Notes: a model not told the origin generated them from the sequence alone. Positions 1 through 5,899 are shown, counted from the first letter of the stretch. The stretch: DNA of 8,354 bases from Bacillota bacterium (GCA_023414985.1 JAEZLY010000187.1:1-8354); one strand, 5' to 3'. Program-made: numbers and translations.

Positions 1-277
1 ATGCTGTATGTAACAGTCCCGTGATCATTCCGGCAGCTAGACCGGCAAGAACAGCAACCAACAGTGCAATCGGAACAGGAAAGCCGGCTAATACCAGCAT
101 AACCGTCACAGCGCCGCCGGTTGCAAAGGAACCGTCAACGGTAAGATCTGCAAAGTTCAACAGGCGGAAGGTGATATAGACACCCAGTGCCATGATGCCC
201 CAGATTAAGCCCTGCGCGACAGAGCCGGGGAGAGCACTCAACAGATAGAGTGGATTCAGGGAGATAAAACAGCTCAT
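1..277 (-). CDS. ABC transporter permease, TrpY/YufP-like (N-terminal part only)
   Basis: This is the first 92 codons of an inner-membrane permease; the rest lies beyond the left edge. The start ATG reads leftward from 277 and is preceded by AGGAGG (complement of 284-289) at 6 nt spacing. The translation begins MSCFISLNPLYLL and is very hydrophobic. It contains the stretch NFADLTVDGSFATGG at about residues 41-55. The L-T-V-D-G-S-F core is typical of BPD_transp_2 permeases that partner ABC_sub_bind lipoproteins, such as putative tryptophan importers of the TrpXYZ type. The upstream lipoprotein gene ends only 20 nt before this start, so the two are almost certainly co-transcribed, with an ATPase gene expected further left. 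The family call is firm. The substrate (tryptophan, other amino acid, nucleoside) cannot be read from the sequence. Confidence 0.85.
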   Translation of the reverse strand, partial: MSCFISLNPLYLLSALPGSVAQGLIWGIMALGVYITFRLLNFADLTVDGSFATGGAVTVMLVLAGFPVPIALLVAVLAGLAAGMITGLLHTA

Positions 278-297
278 ATGATTCCTCCTAAGCCGGA

Positions 298-1290
298 TTA
301 TTCGACTGTGATCGCCTCATAGTTGTCAGGAATTGTGACACCCAATTTGGCAGCACGATCAGCCATATATTTATAAGTTACCTTTGGAGCATATTGAATT
401 TCCATCTTGGATACATCAGAGCCGTTGACTAAGATGTCATAAGCCATCTTACCAGTAGCATAACCGATGTCATAGTAGCTGATGGAGAGAGTAGCGATAC
501 CGCAGCCCTTGCAGATACCTTCTTCTCCGGCTATGATAGGAATTCCTGCGGGCTCTGCAACATTATTGATTGCCTCGGCACAGGAAGCTGCCGTGTTATC
601 GGTAGGAATATAGATGACATCACTGCCCTGGCAGGCAGTCTGTGTTACGGAAGCTACGTCATTGGAGTCTGCAAAGGTATATTCGGTACAGGTGTAGCCC
701 ATATCCTTCAGATAAGAAGTAATCGTGGTTGCCTGATACTTGGAATTCGGTTCAGCGGAGCAGTAAATAATACCGATATTTTTTGCATTCGGGAATAATT
801 CCTTGATCATGTTCGCCTGTTGATCCAAAGGAGCGAGATCGGAGGTTCCGGAGACATTGGAACCCGTCACTCCGGTCCAGTTATCGATGTCCAGGGCAGT
901 AGCATAATCTGTGATGGAAGTGCCGAGAATCGGGATGGTGTTGGTTGCGGAGACAGCAGCCTGCAGGGCAGGAGTCGCATTCGCCATAATTAAATCATAT
1001 TTACTGGAGACAAACTGATTACTGATGGTAGCGCAGGTAGCGGAATCTCCGGAAGCATTCTGCTCATCAAAGGTAACCTTATCTCCTAACTGCTCTGTCA
1101 GAGCATCTCTAAAACCCTTTGTAGCAGCATCGAGAGCTTCGTGCTGCACCAGCTGGACGATACCCACCTTATATGTAGTCTTAGCATCGGCAGCGGAACC
1201 TTCTTTACTGGTTTCAGTGTTGGAACTGCTGCAGGCGGTAAGGCTGAGAACCATTGCCAGTGACAGCACAAGCGCAATCATTTTTTTCAT
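298..1290 (-). CDS. ABC transporter substrate-binding lipoprotein (ABC_sub_bind / TrpX-like)
   Basis: This 330-residue extracytoplasmic binding protein captures a small solute for the permease encoded next to it. Residues 1-20 form a lipoprotein signal peptide: K2 K3, a hydrophobic core, and a lipobox L-T-A-C with Cys20 as the predicted lipidation site. A Ser/Thr/Glu-rich linker follows. The mature domain opens with the motif YKVGIVQLVQHEALDAA, characteristic of the ABC_sub_bind family (Pfam PF04392), whose members include proteins annotated as tryptophan-binding TrpX. The length is normal for the family. The start is supported by GAGGAGG (complement of 1301-1307), 10 nt upstream. It is the first gene after the leftward promoter at 1356-1383. 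Family assignment is strong. The tryptophan specificity often given to this family by annotation pipelines is not demonstrated here, and no trp-type leader is visible upstream. Confidence 0.9.
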   Translation of the reverse strand: MKKMIALVLSLAMVLSLTACSSSNTETSKEGSAADAKTTYKVGIVQLVQHEALDAATKGFRDALTEQLGDKVTFDEQNASGDSATCATISNQFVSSKYDLIMANATPALQAAVSATNTIPILGTSITDYATALDIDNWTGVTGSNVSGTSDLAPLDQQANMIKELFPNAKNIGIIYCSAEPNSKYQATTITSYLKDMGYTCTEYTFADSNDVASVTQTACQGSDVIYIPTDNTAASCAEAINNVAEPAGIPIIAGEEGICKGCGIATLSISYYDIGYATGKMAYDILVNGSDVSKMEIQYAPKVTYKYMADRAAKLGVTIPDNYEAITVE

Positions 1291-1322
1291 AATATATAAT
1301 CCTCCTCTTAAAAATGCTGGAA

Positions 1323-1352
1323 TTTATCACTTTATAGCTTTAAAGTGATAAA
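1323..1352. promoter_or_regulatory. Perfect 12-bp inverted repeat, probable repressor operator
   Basis: The left arm TTTATCACTTTA (1323-1334) and right arm TAAAGTGATAAA (1341-1352) are exact reverse complements separated by 6 nt. The repeat starts 4 nt past the -10 box of the leftward promoter and covers its expected transcription start, the classical place for a dimeric repressor site. A terminator is unlikely because the arms are AT-rich and the element lies at the start of the transcript. I do not recognise the motif as that of a specific regulator family. A MarR-, GntR- or TrpR-like protein would all be compatible with the geometry. Confidence 0.6.
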
Positions 1353-1355
1353 AGT

Positions 1356-1383
1356 ATTATATCATGAAGTAATAGAAAGTCAA
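1356..1383 (-). promoter_or_regulatory. Leftward sigma-A-type promoter of the ABC importer operon
   Basis: Read on the minus strand, TTGACT (complement of 1378-1383) is a 5/6 match to the -35 box. A perfect TATAAT -10 box (complement of 1356-1361) follows after a 16-nt spacer. The predicted transcription start is near 1349, about 60 nt before the lipoprotein ATG. The start site falls inside the inverted repeat at 1323-1352. Confidence 0.75.
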
Positions 1384-1449
1384 TAATCTCGTAGAATTTT
1401 TATGGCTGTTTATTACTTTTTTATGAAATGGCCATTCTGTCAGGATTCT

Positions 1450-1482
1450 TTAGGAAAAGCTTAAGAAAATATTAAGCTTTAA
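1450..1482 (+). promoter_or_regulatory. Three tandem 11-bp direct repeats, possible OmpR/PhoP-family response-regulator site
   Basis: Three consecutive 11-mers share a TTA(A/G)G start: TTAGGAAAAGC (1450-1460), TTAAGAAAATA (1461-1471) and TTAAGCTTTAA (1472-1482). A further TTAAG occurs at 1490-1494, out of register. An 11-bp periodicity places each TTAAG on the same DNA face, as in binding sites of OmpR/PhoB-type regulators. The same bases also form a 9-bp inverted repeat, AAAGCTTAA / TTAAGCTTT (1456-1464 and 1472-1480), so the symmetry is ambiguous. The site lies just upstream of a TTGACT -35 candidate for the downstream lipoprotein gene. Confidence 0.35.
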
Positions 1483-1497
1483 TGACAGGTTAAGATA

Positions 1498-1526
1498 TTG
1501 ACTTAGATGGGAAAATAAGGTAATGT
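1498..1526 (+). promoter_or_regulatory. Candidate promoter of the DUF3298-like lipoprotein gene
   Basis: TTGACT (1498-1503) is a good -35 box. At 17 nt spacing there is TAATGT (1521-1526), which keeps only the first, second and last bases of the -10 consensus. A strong -35 with a weak -10 beneath a set of direct repeats would suit an activator-dependent promoter. That reading is inference, and a different -10 is possible. Confidence 0.35.
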
Positions 1527-1605
1527 TATCAAATAATGGAGAGAATATAGGGATAGTATGATTTATACTGGAAAAGTAAGGATTGTCACAAGAAAGGAAA
1601 CAAAA

Positions 1606-2499
1606 ATGTTGCGATTTTTTTCCGTACTGTTATTGATCAGTATTTTTCTTTTTACAGCCTGTGATAAGAACTCTGTACCAGCAGATCAAGAGAATGCACT
1701 GCTACCTGCCAAGGCAGAAGCTTCACCCACCCCGACTGTAGACGAATCCTCTATGCCGGAGAATAATTCGGAACCGACAGCTACTCCTAATACAGCAGAT
1801 GGAGAAGAGGCTTTCATTTCCCTCGTGCCTGATAAAACTGAGGACGAATCCGGGTATCAAGTCATAGATATCACAGTAATAAGAAAAGCCGGCGGAAAGA
1901 TGGTTTATCCTATGATTACCGGCATGAAGGATACCGGGCATCAGAATAGAATCAATGGGCTGATTATGGAGGATGTCCTGGCGTTTGCGGATACTGTACA
2001 GACAAAAGGAATTACGATTGACTTGTCTTATGAGATAAGCTGGCAGGGAAAGCGGCTCCTGAGTATCAGATATACAATGTATTATGAAGCAGAGGGTGCT
2101 GCTCATCCGAGCATTCTATTTTATTCTGCCAATATTGATATGAAGAATGAGAAGAAGCTGAAGCTGTCGGATGTGGTTGAGATTGATGATGAGCTGATAG
2201 GAAAGTATCAGAAGGATGCGGAATATACCGGACCTCTGGAGAAGGACGACAGATTACTTACTATTCTGTCAGAGTATCTGGGGCAAGTGGATGAGAAAGC
2301 CCTTGCCAGAGCTGATGGGAAAGAAAGCGATGATACGATTCACAGCTATTTTACGAAGGATTCCTTAGGGGTTGCTATCTCTGTGCCTCATGTAATAGGG
2401 GATTATGCCAGATACGAACTTAAATTCGAGGACATCCGCAATCTCCTAATACTTGATAACCCTATCTGGGATGATTTCCCGGACCTGTTCGCTGAATAA
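1606..2499 (+). CDS. Lipoprotein with DUF3298 / RsiV-like domain
   Basis: This is a predicted cell-surface lipoprotein of 297 residues from the preferred start. The signal peptide MLRFFSVLLLISIFLFTAC ends in an L-F-T-A-C lipobox with Cys19 as lipidation site. A Pro/Ser/Thr/Glu-rich spacer (through about residue 65) would lift the domain off the membrane. The folded part resembles DUF4163/DUF3298. It has a first segment around YPMITGMKDTGHQNRING, then a strand pair with SIRYTMYYEAEGAAHPSILF and FYSANIDMKNEKKLKLSDVV, and a C-terminal DSLGVAISVPHVIGDYARYEL. These match the usual Y-x-Y...G-A-H-P and D-x-x-x-x-K-x-L-x-L-x-D pattern. DUF3298 occurs in the anti-sigma factor RsiV, which binds lysozyme, and in peptidoglycan deacetylases, but this protein has neither a cytoplasmic anti-sigma region nor a catalytic domain. 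Start: AAAGGA at 1593-1598 precedes ATG 1606 by 7 nt; an in-frame ATG at 1558 would add 16 basic-rich residues and is a real alternative. Function unknown. Confidence 0.8.
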   Translation: MLRFFSVLLLISIFLFTACDKNSVPADQENALLPAKAEASPTPTVDESSMPENNSEPTATPNTADGEEAFISLVPDKTEDESGYQVIDITVIRKAGGKMVYPMITGMKDTGHQNRINGLIMEDVLAFADTVQTKGITIDLSYEISWQGKRLLSIRYTMYYEAEGAAHPSILFYSANIDMKNEKKLKLSDVVEIDDELIGKYQKDAEYTGPLEKDDRLLTILSEYLGQVDEKALARADGKESDDTIHSYFTKDSLGVAISVPHVIGDYARYELKFEDIRNLLILDNPIWDDFPDLFAE

Positions 2500-2523
2500 T
2501 CATCTTTTATAGAAAGATTAGTG

Positions 2524-2552
2524 TTGACATTCTCACTAGCCTATAGTATGCT
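2524..2552 (+). promoter_or_regulatory. Promoter of the copA-copZ-csoR operon
   Basis: A consensus -35 TTGACA (2524-2529) and a -10 TATGCT (2547-2552, 4/6) are separated by 17 nt. The predicted start site is near 2559, giving a leader of about 165 nt before copA. A CsoR-like operator lies directly downstream, so the promoter is probably derepressed by Cu(I). Confidence 0.65.
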
Positions 2553-2563
2553 ATGAGCATAGA

Positions 2564-2580
2564 CACCCCCCCTGGGGGTA
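2564..2580. promoter_or_regulatory. Probable CsoR operator
   Basis: The core is ACCCCC (2565-2570), CCT, GGGGGT (2574-2579), a 6-bp inverted repeat with a 3-nt centre followed by AGGG. Known CsoR operators are GC-rich pseudo-palindromes made of a C-run and a G-run flanked by TA (as at Bacillus copZA), and this site has that form. It overlaps the predicted transcription start of the operon that encodes CsoR itself. Identification rests on motif shape plus the csoR gene in the same operon. Confidence 0.65.
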
Positions 2581-2601
2581 GGGCTGGATACTGATAGAAA
2601 T

Positions 2602-2660
2602 AACCCCACAGTAGCTTGGAGCCCCCCTTTTTCAGGGAGGCTCCGGCTATGTGGGGTTTT
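2602..2660 (+). terminator. Long stable hairpin in the copA leader, terminator- or attenuator-like
   Basis: AACCCCACA (2602-2610) pairs perfectly with TGTGGGGTT (2650-2658). The stem continues inward with TAGC/GGCTA-type pairing (2612-2616 with 2645-2649), GGAGCC (2618-2623) with GGCTCC (2639-2644), and CCC/GGG (2625-2627 with 2635-2637), closing a T-rich loop. The stem is followed by only four T residues, then GTGCC, so it is a poor classical terminator. It lies after the operon promoter and before copA, so it would be transcribed in the copA leader. It could also terminate read-through from the upstream lipoprotein gene, which has no other good terminator. Confidence 0.5.
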
Positions 2661-2686
2661 GTGCCTCTTAGAGGAGGCAAAATCCT

Positions 2687-2701
2687 ATGGGTACCCTTTG
2701 A
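2687..2701 (+). other. Four-codon mini-ORF with strong ribosome binding site in the copA leader
   Basis: ATG GGT ACC CTT TGA encodes M-G-T-L. GAGGAGG at 2671-2677 lies 9 nt upstream of its ATG, as good a Shine-Dalgarno sequence as that of copA itself. The stop is 23 nt before the copA ATG. The site is also part of a small hairpin, CCTCT-T-AGAGG (2664-2674), that could mask this Shine-Dalgarno. It may be chance; there is no protein-level evidence for such a short frame. Confidence 0.2.
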
Positions 2702-2724
2702 CATTACCTTAATGGAGGAGGACT

Positions 2725-5010
2725 ATGAATAAGAAGTTTTTAGTAACCGGTATGACTTGTTCTGCCTGTCAGGCAACTGTGGAAAAAAGTGTCCGCAGAC
2801 TGGAGGGCGTTCATACCGTAAATGTAAATTTACTGAACGGCAATATGAGTGTGGAGTATGATGAAGCCGCACTTGATCATACTATGATTATCAAAGCTGT
2901 GGAAAAAGCCGGATATGGTATCAGTGATTCCGTGAAGGAAGGTGCTTTTGCTGATCAGAAGAAGCAGGCGAATCCGATGCTGGAGGAACAGAAGGAAATG
3001 AAGGCAAGAGTGTTGATTTCTGTCTTGTTTCTTATTCCGCTGCTTTATCTGGCAATGGGACGTATGCTGATGCTGCCGCTTCCTAAGCAGATGGTAGGAG
3101 AAGAAAATGCCTTGACCTACGCACTTACCCAGCTGCTGTTAACTATACCGATCGTATATGTGAACAGGAAATATTATCAGGTGGGCTTTAAGACCCTGTG
3201 GCACAGAGCCCCCAATATGGATTCCCTGATTGCCGTCGGTTCGGCCGCAGCAGTACTCTATGGCATATTTGCAATTTATCGGATTGGGTATGGTCTTGGA
3301 CATATGGAGATGGATGTTGTGATGAGGTATCTTCACGATCTGTACTTTGAATCTGCCGGTACAATACTTACCCTGATTACCTTCGGAAAATATCTCGAGG
3401 CAAGATCGAAAGGGAAAACCTCGGAAGCGATAACAAAACTAATGGATCTGGCACCCAAAACTGCTGTCGTTCTGCGTGAAGGCATAGAGACGGAGATACC
3501 GGCAGAAGAGGTGGTCATCGGGGATATCGTCTGTGTGCGGCCCGGACAGAGTATTCCGGTGGACGGGGAAATCATTGAGGGTAGTGCGTCAATTGACCAG
3601 TCAGCGATTACCGGGGAGAGTATTCCGGTAGAAAAGAAACCCGGTGACAAGATTATCGCTGCGACCCTGAATAAGACCGGCTTTATCCGATTCCGTGCGG
3701 ATAAGGTGGGAGAAGATACGACGCTTTCCCAGATTGTCCGGCTCGTCGAGGAAGCAGGAAGCTCCAAAGCACCCATCGCAAAGCTTGCAGATAGAATAAG
3801 CGGTGTCTTTGTCCCTGTGGTAATTCTCATAGCTCTGTCAGCTTCCATCCTTTGGCTGCTGCTCGGACAGTCCTTTGAATTTGCACTTTCCATCGGAATT
3901 GCCGTATTGGTAATCTCCTGTCCCTGCGCATTGGGACTTGCTACTCCGGTTGCCATAATGGTAGGAACCGGCAAGGGGGCGCAATCCGGCATCTTGTTTA
4001 AGTCCGCACAGGCGCTGCAGCTGCTTCATAAGACAAATACGGTGGTCTTTGATAAGACCGGAACCATAACGGAGGGAAAACCCAAGGTAACTGATATACT
4101 GACAGCGGAGGGTTCATCCGAGGAACAGCTGCTAAAGCTTGCCGCTTCCATGGAGAAGCCTTCGGAGCACCCGCTGTCTGAGGCTATTGTGGAGAAAGCC
4201 CTGGAAAGAGGAATTGCGCTGATCGAAGCCAGAGAGTTCCATGCTGTACCGGGAAAGGGTATCACTGCGGAACTGGATGGGAAACGTTATATAGCAGGAA
4301 ATCAAAGCTTCCTTTTGGAAACGTTCACTAAAGAGCATAAAAGCAGAAAAGAAGCCGACGACTTGGTTGACAAGGCAGAGCTTCTGGCAAAACAGGGAAA
4401 GACCCCGATGTATTTTGCTTCAAAGGAAGGCCTATTAGGAGTTATTGCAGTGGCTGATACCATAAAACCTACCAGTAAGGGAGCAATATCGGAGTTGAAG
4501 CAGATGGGGGTCGAGGTAATCATGCTGACAGGTGACAACCGGGCAACCGCTCAGGCAATCTGTGATGAGCTCGGAATGGACCGGGTTTCTGCCGAAGTGC
4601 TGCCGCAGGATAAGGAAAGAGAGATCAGACTGCTTAAGGAACAGGGAAGGAAGGTCGCCATGGTCGGTGACGGAATCAATGATGCCCCTGCGCTTGCAAG
4701 AGCAGATATCGGAATTGCAATTGGTGCTGGAACGGACATCGCAATCGAAGCGGCCGACGTCATATTGATGAAGAGCAATCTGCAGGATGTGGTGACGGCA
4801 ATCCGTTTGAGCAGGGCTACGCTTCGGAATATTAAGGAGAATCTGTTCTGGGCATTTTTCTATAATACCTTGGGGATCCCCCTGGCAGCAGGAGTCTTCT
4901 ATCTGGGCCTTGGCTGGAAGCTGAATCCGATGTTCGGTGCGGCTGCCATGAGCTTAAGCTCAGTATTCGTGGTTACCAATGCGCTGAGGCTGAAGTTCTT
5001 TCGTCCCTAG
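2725..5010 (+). CDS. copA: Cu+ exporting P1B-type ATPase CopA
   Basis: This 761-residue integral membrane pump uses ATP to expel Cu(I) from the cytoplasm. The N-terminus carries one heavy-metal-associated domain (about residues 3-68) with G-M-T-C-S-A-C, metal-binding Cys12 and Cys15. Many CopA proteins have two such domains; here the second is absent. Then come TM helices at roughly 96-115, 130-147, 166-185 and 206-224, the actuator domain with T-G-E-S (296-299), and two helices around 358-410 with the Cys399-Pro-Cys401 transport motif. The phosphorylation domain has D-K-T-G-T with Asp443 as phosphoacceptor, the nucleotide domain has S-E-H-P (His482), T-G-D-N is at 602-605, and the hinge G-D-G-I-N-D at 648-653. 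The last helices contain Tyr713-Asn714 and M742-x-x-S745-S746, the residues that set Cu(I) selectivity with CPC. All catalytic residues are present. GGAGGAG (2714-2720) precedes the start. It is the first gene of a copA-copZ-csoR unit. Confidence 0.97.
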   Translation: MNKKFLVTGMTCSACQATVEKSVRRLEGVHTVNVNLLNGNMSVEYDEAALDHTMIIKAVEKAGYGISDSVKEGAFADQKKQANPMLEEQKEMKARVLISVLFLIPLLYLAMGRMLMLPLPKQMVGEENALTYALTQLLLTIPIVYVNRKYYQVGFKTLWHRAPNMDSLIAVGSAAAVLYGIFAIYRIGYGLGHMEMDVVMRYLHDLYFESAGTILTLITFGKYLEARSKGKTSEAITKLMDLAPKTAVVLREGIETEIPAEEVVIGDIVCVRPGQSIPVDGEIIEGSASIDQSAITGESIPVEKKPGDKIIAATLNKTGFIRFRADKVGEDTTLSQIVRLVEEAGSSKAPIAKLADRISGVFVPVVILIALSASILWLLLGQSFEFALSIGIAVLVISCPCALGLATPVAIMVGTGKGAQSGILFKSAQALQLLHKTNTVVFDKTGTITEGKPKVTDILTAEGSSEEQLLKLAASMEKPSEHPLSEAIVEKALERGIALIEAREFHAVPGKGITAELDGKRYIAGNQSFLLETFTKEHKSRKEADDLVDKAELLAKQGKTPMYFASKEGLLGVIAVADTIKPTSKGAISELKQMGVEVIMLTGDNRATAQAICDELGMDRVSAEVLPQDKEREIRLLKEQGRKVAMVGDGINDAPALARADIGIAIGAGTDIAIEAADVILMKSNLQDVVTAIRLSRATLRNIKENLFWAFFYNTLGIPLAAGVFYLGLGWKLNPMFGAAAMSLSSVFVVTNALRLKFFRP

Positions 5011-5155
5011 AACGAATAAGATAGCAATGCTTATGTAAGGCTGAAAGATAGTATTATACTGCCCTAACAATAAAGACCAGGATTAATTTAACAGGTAACA
5101 AAACGATTGTAAGTAAGAAAGTTACACTTAAAATATGATTCAAGGAGAGATTAGA

Positions 5156-5383
5156 ATGAAGAAAGTAATTGAAATTAACGGAATGAGCTGTGGACACTGC
5201 CAGGCAAGAGTTGAAAATGCGTTGAATGAAATTGCAGGAGTGGAGGCAAAGGTTGAGCTGAAGAAGAACAGGGCGATTGTTAACTTAAAATCTGAGGTTA
5301 CTGACGAGACTCTGAAGAATGCAGTCACGGAAGCAGGATATGAGGTTGTATCCATCGCAGAAAAAAAGGGGCTCTTTTCCTAA
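5156..5383 (+). CDS. copZ: Copper chaperone CopZ (single HMA domain)
   Basis: This 75-residue cytosolic protein is a single heavy-metal-associated domain with the beta-alpha-beta-beta-alpha-beta pattern. The motif N-G-M-S-C-G-H-C places the Cu(I) ligands at Cys12 and Cys15; the usual D-G or A-G-Y turn appears near the end as EAGYEVVSI. CopZ binds Cu(I) and passes it to CopA and to CsoR. The start at 5156 is chosen because AAGGAGAG (5142-5149) lies 6 nt upstream. An in-frame ATG at 5135 would put that site inside the gene and has no ribosome binding site. The gap from copA is 145 nt with no clear terminator. A TTGTAA/TAAAAT pair (5107-5112, 5129-5134) is visible but would start transcription at the ribosome binding site, so read-through from copA is more likely. 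The csoR start is 37 nt downstream. Confidence 0.93.
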   Translation: MKKVIEINGMSCGHCQARVENALNEIAGVEAKVELKKNRAIVNLKSEVTDETLKNAVTEAGYEVVSIAEKKGLFS

Positions 5384-5420
5384 AGAGCAGCATTGAAGCA
5401 TACAGGGAAGGCGGTATCCA

Positions 5421-5684
5421 ATGAAGGCAGATAAGGAAAAGGTGGGCAGACTGCTTCGGACAGCGAGAGGACAGATTGATGGGATTCTCAAGATGATTGA
5501 GGAGGATCGGTACTGCATCGATATCTCCAATCAGATTATTGCAACAGAAGCATTGTTGCACAAAGCAAACAGGGAAGTGCTTCATGCTCACATTGACATG
5601 TGTGTCAAGGAAGCAATCGAAAGCGGCGAATCTGATCAAAAGCTGGAGGAAATCAGAAGCATTGTAGATAAGCTGACAAAATAA
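5421..5684 (+). CDS. csoR: Copper-sensing transcriptional repressor CsoR
   Basis: This 87-residue, all-alpha DUF156-family repressor binds operator DNA when free of metal and lets go on binding Cu(I). The family signature R-x-A-R-G-Q-I-x-G-I is at about residues 13-22. The Cu(I) ligands are Cys32, His57 and Cys61, with the same 25- and 4-residue spacing as Cys36-His61-Cys65 of Mycobacterium tuberculosis CsoR. The second-shell Tyr (Tyr31) and Glu (Glu77) are also in register, which separates true copper sensors from RcnR, FrmR and CstR relatives. Its likely target is the C-run/G-run operator at 2564-2580, ahead of copA, giving autoregulation. A GGAAGGCGG-like ribosome binding site lies at 5406-5414. 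It is the last gene of the operon, with a terminator about 18 nt downstream. Confidence 0.95.
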   Translation: MKADKEKVGRLLRTARGQIDGILKMIEEDRYCIDISNQIIATEALLHKANREVLHAHIDMCVKEAIESGESDQKLEEIRSIVDKLTK

Positions 5685-5701
5685 TATATGAAACCTGATT
5701 G

Positions 5702-5735
5702 GGCATCCGATTCCGCTTGGTATCGGATGTCTTTT
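5702..5735 (+). terminator. Intrinsic terminator after csoR
   Basis: GGCATCCGAT (5702-5711) pairs with ATCGGATGTC (5722-5731), ten pairs with one G-T wobble, around a 10-nt loop. TTTT follows immediately. The position just past the csoR stop fits termination of the copper operon. Confidence 0.75.
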
Positions 5736-5782
5736 CAATTCATAAGAAATTGCGTCCTATGAATTAAAAAGCCCTCCGTATA

Positions 5783-5878
5783 GCGAACATAGTTCGCATT
5801 GGGATGCGCACGCCGCTTAATCGGAAGATAGCCGCAAGCGGCTACGCGGCGGCGCGAGAATGTGCCAAGGCACATTCT
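5783..5878. repeat. Cluster of GC-rich inverted repeats in the non-coding gap
   Basis: Several perfect short palindromes are packed here: GCGAAC-ATA-GTTCGC (5783-5797), the alternative CGCAT-TGGG-ATGCG (5795-5808), TAGCCGC-AA-GCGGCTA (5829-5844) and AGAATGTGCC-AA-GGCACATTCT (5857-5878). An outer stem pairs 5805-5816 with 5846-5856 (one bulged A), enclosing the third palindrome. The block is clearly more GC-rich than its surroundings, and no frame across it looks like a gene. This is the appearance of a dispersed palindromic repeat (REP- or MITE-like) or a structured RNA. The last hairpin followed by TTTG could also act as a terminator. An AT-rich pair AATTCATA / TATGAATT (5737-5744, 5758-5765) lies just to the left. 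Confidence 0.6.
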
Positions 5879-5899
5879 TTGTTCTAAGGCTGAATGCCG

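Noticed and set aside
1025..1348. 107-codon plus-strand frame opposite the start of the substrate-binding protein gene
   Set aside because: It is a reverse shadow of the signal peptide and first domain of the lipoprotein and ends in the promoter region.
1427..1436. Perfect 10-bp palindrome AATGGCCATT in the divergent intergenic region
   Set aside because: It is short and away from both promoters; no supporting context.
2698..2703. Consensus TTGACA just before copA
   Set aside because: A -10 box at proper spacing would fall on the copA start codon, so it cannot drive copA. The promoter at 2524-2552 fits better.
3333..3992. 219-codon open frame on the minus strand inside copA
   Set aside because: It lies opposite a gene with every P1B ATPase motif intact. 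Its translation is Ser/Pro/Ile-rich without recognisable domains, as expected for a shadow frame.
5050..5060. Palindrome AGTAT-T-ATACT in the copA-copZ gap
   Set aside because: It is short, AT-rich and not tied to a convincing promoter; likely chance.
5107..5134. Possible separate promoter for copZ (TTGTAA, 16 nt, TAAAAT)
   Set aside because: Transcription would begin at the ribosome binding site, leaving essentially no leader. Read-through from copA explains expression without it.
5325..5738. 137-codon minus-strand frame across copZ, csoR and the terminator
   Set aside because: It is opposite two clear conserved genes and runs through an intrinsic terminator, with no ribosome binding site evidence.
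5783..5878. CRISPR array or tRNA/riboswitch in the palindrome cluster
   Set aside because: There are no repeated unit-spacer pattern, no tRNA cloverleaf with CCA end or T-loop, and no riboswitch core I can recognise.
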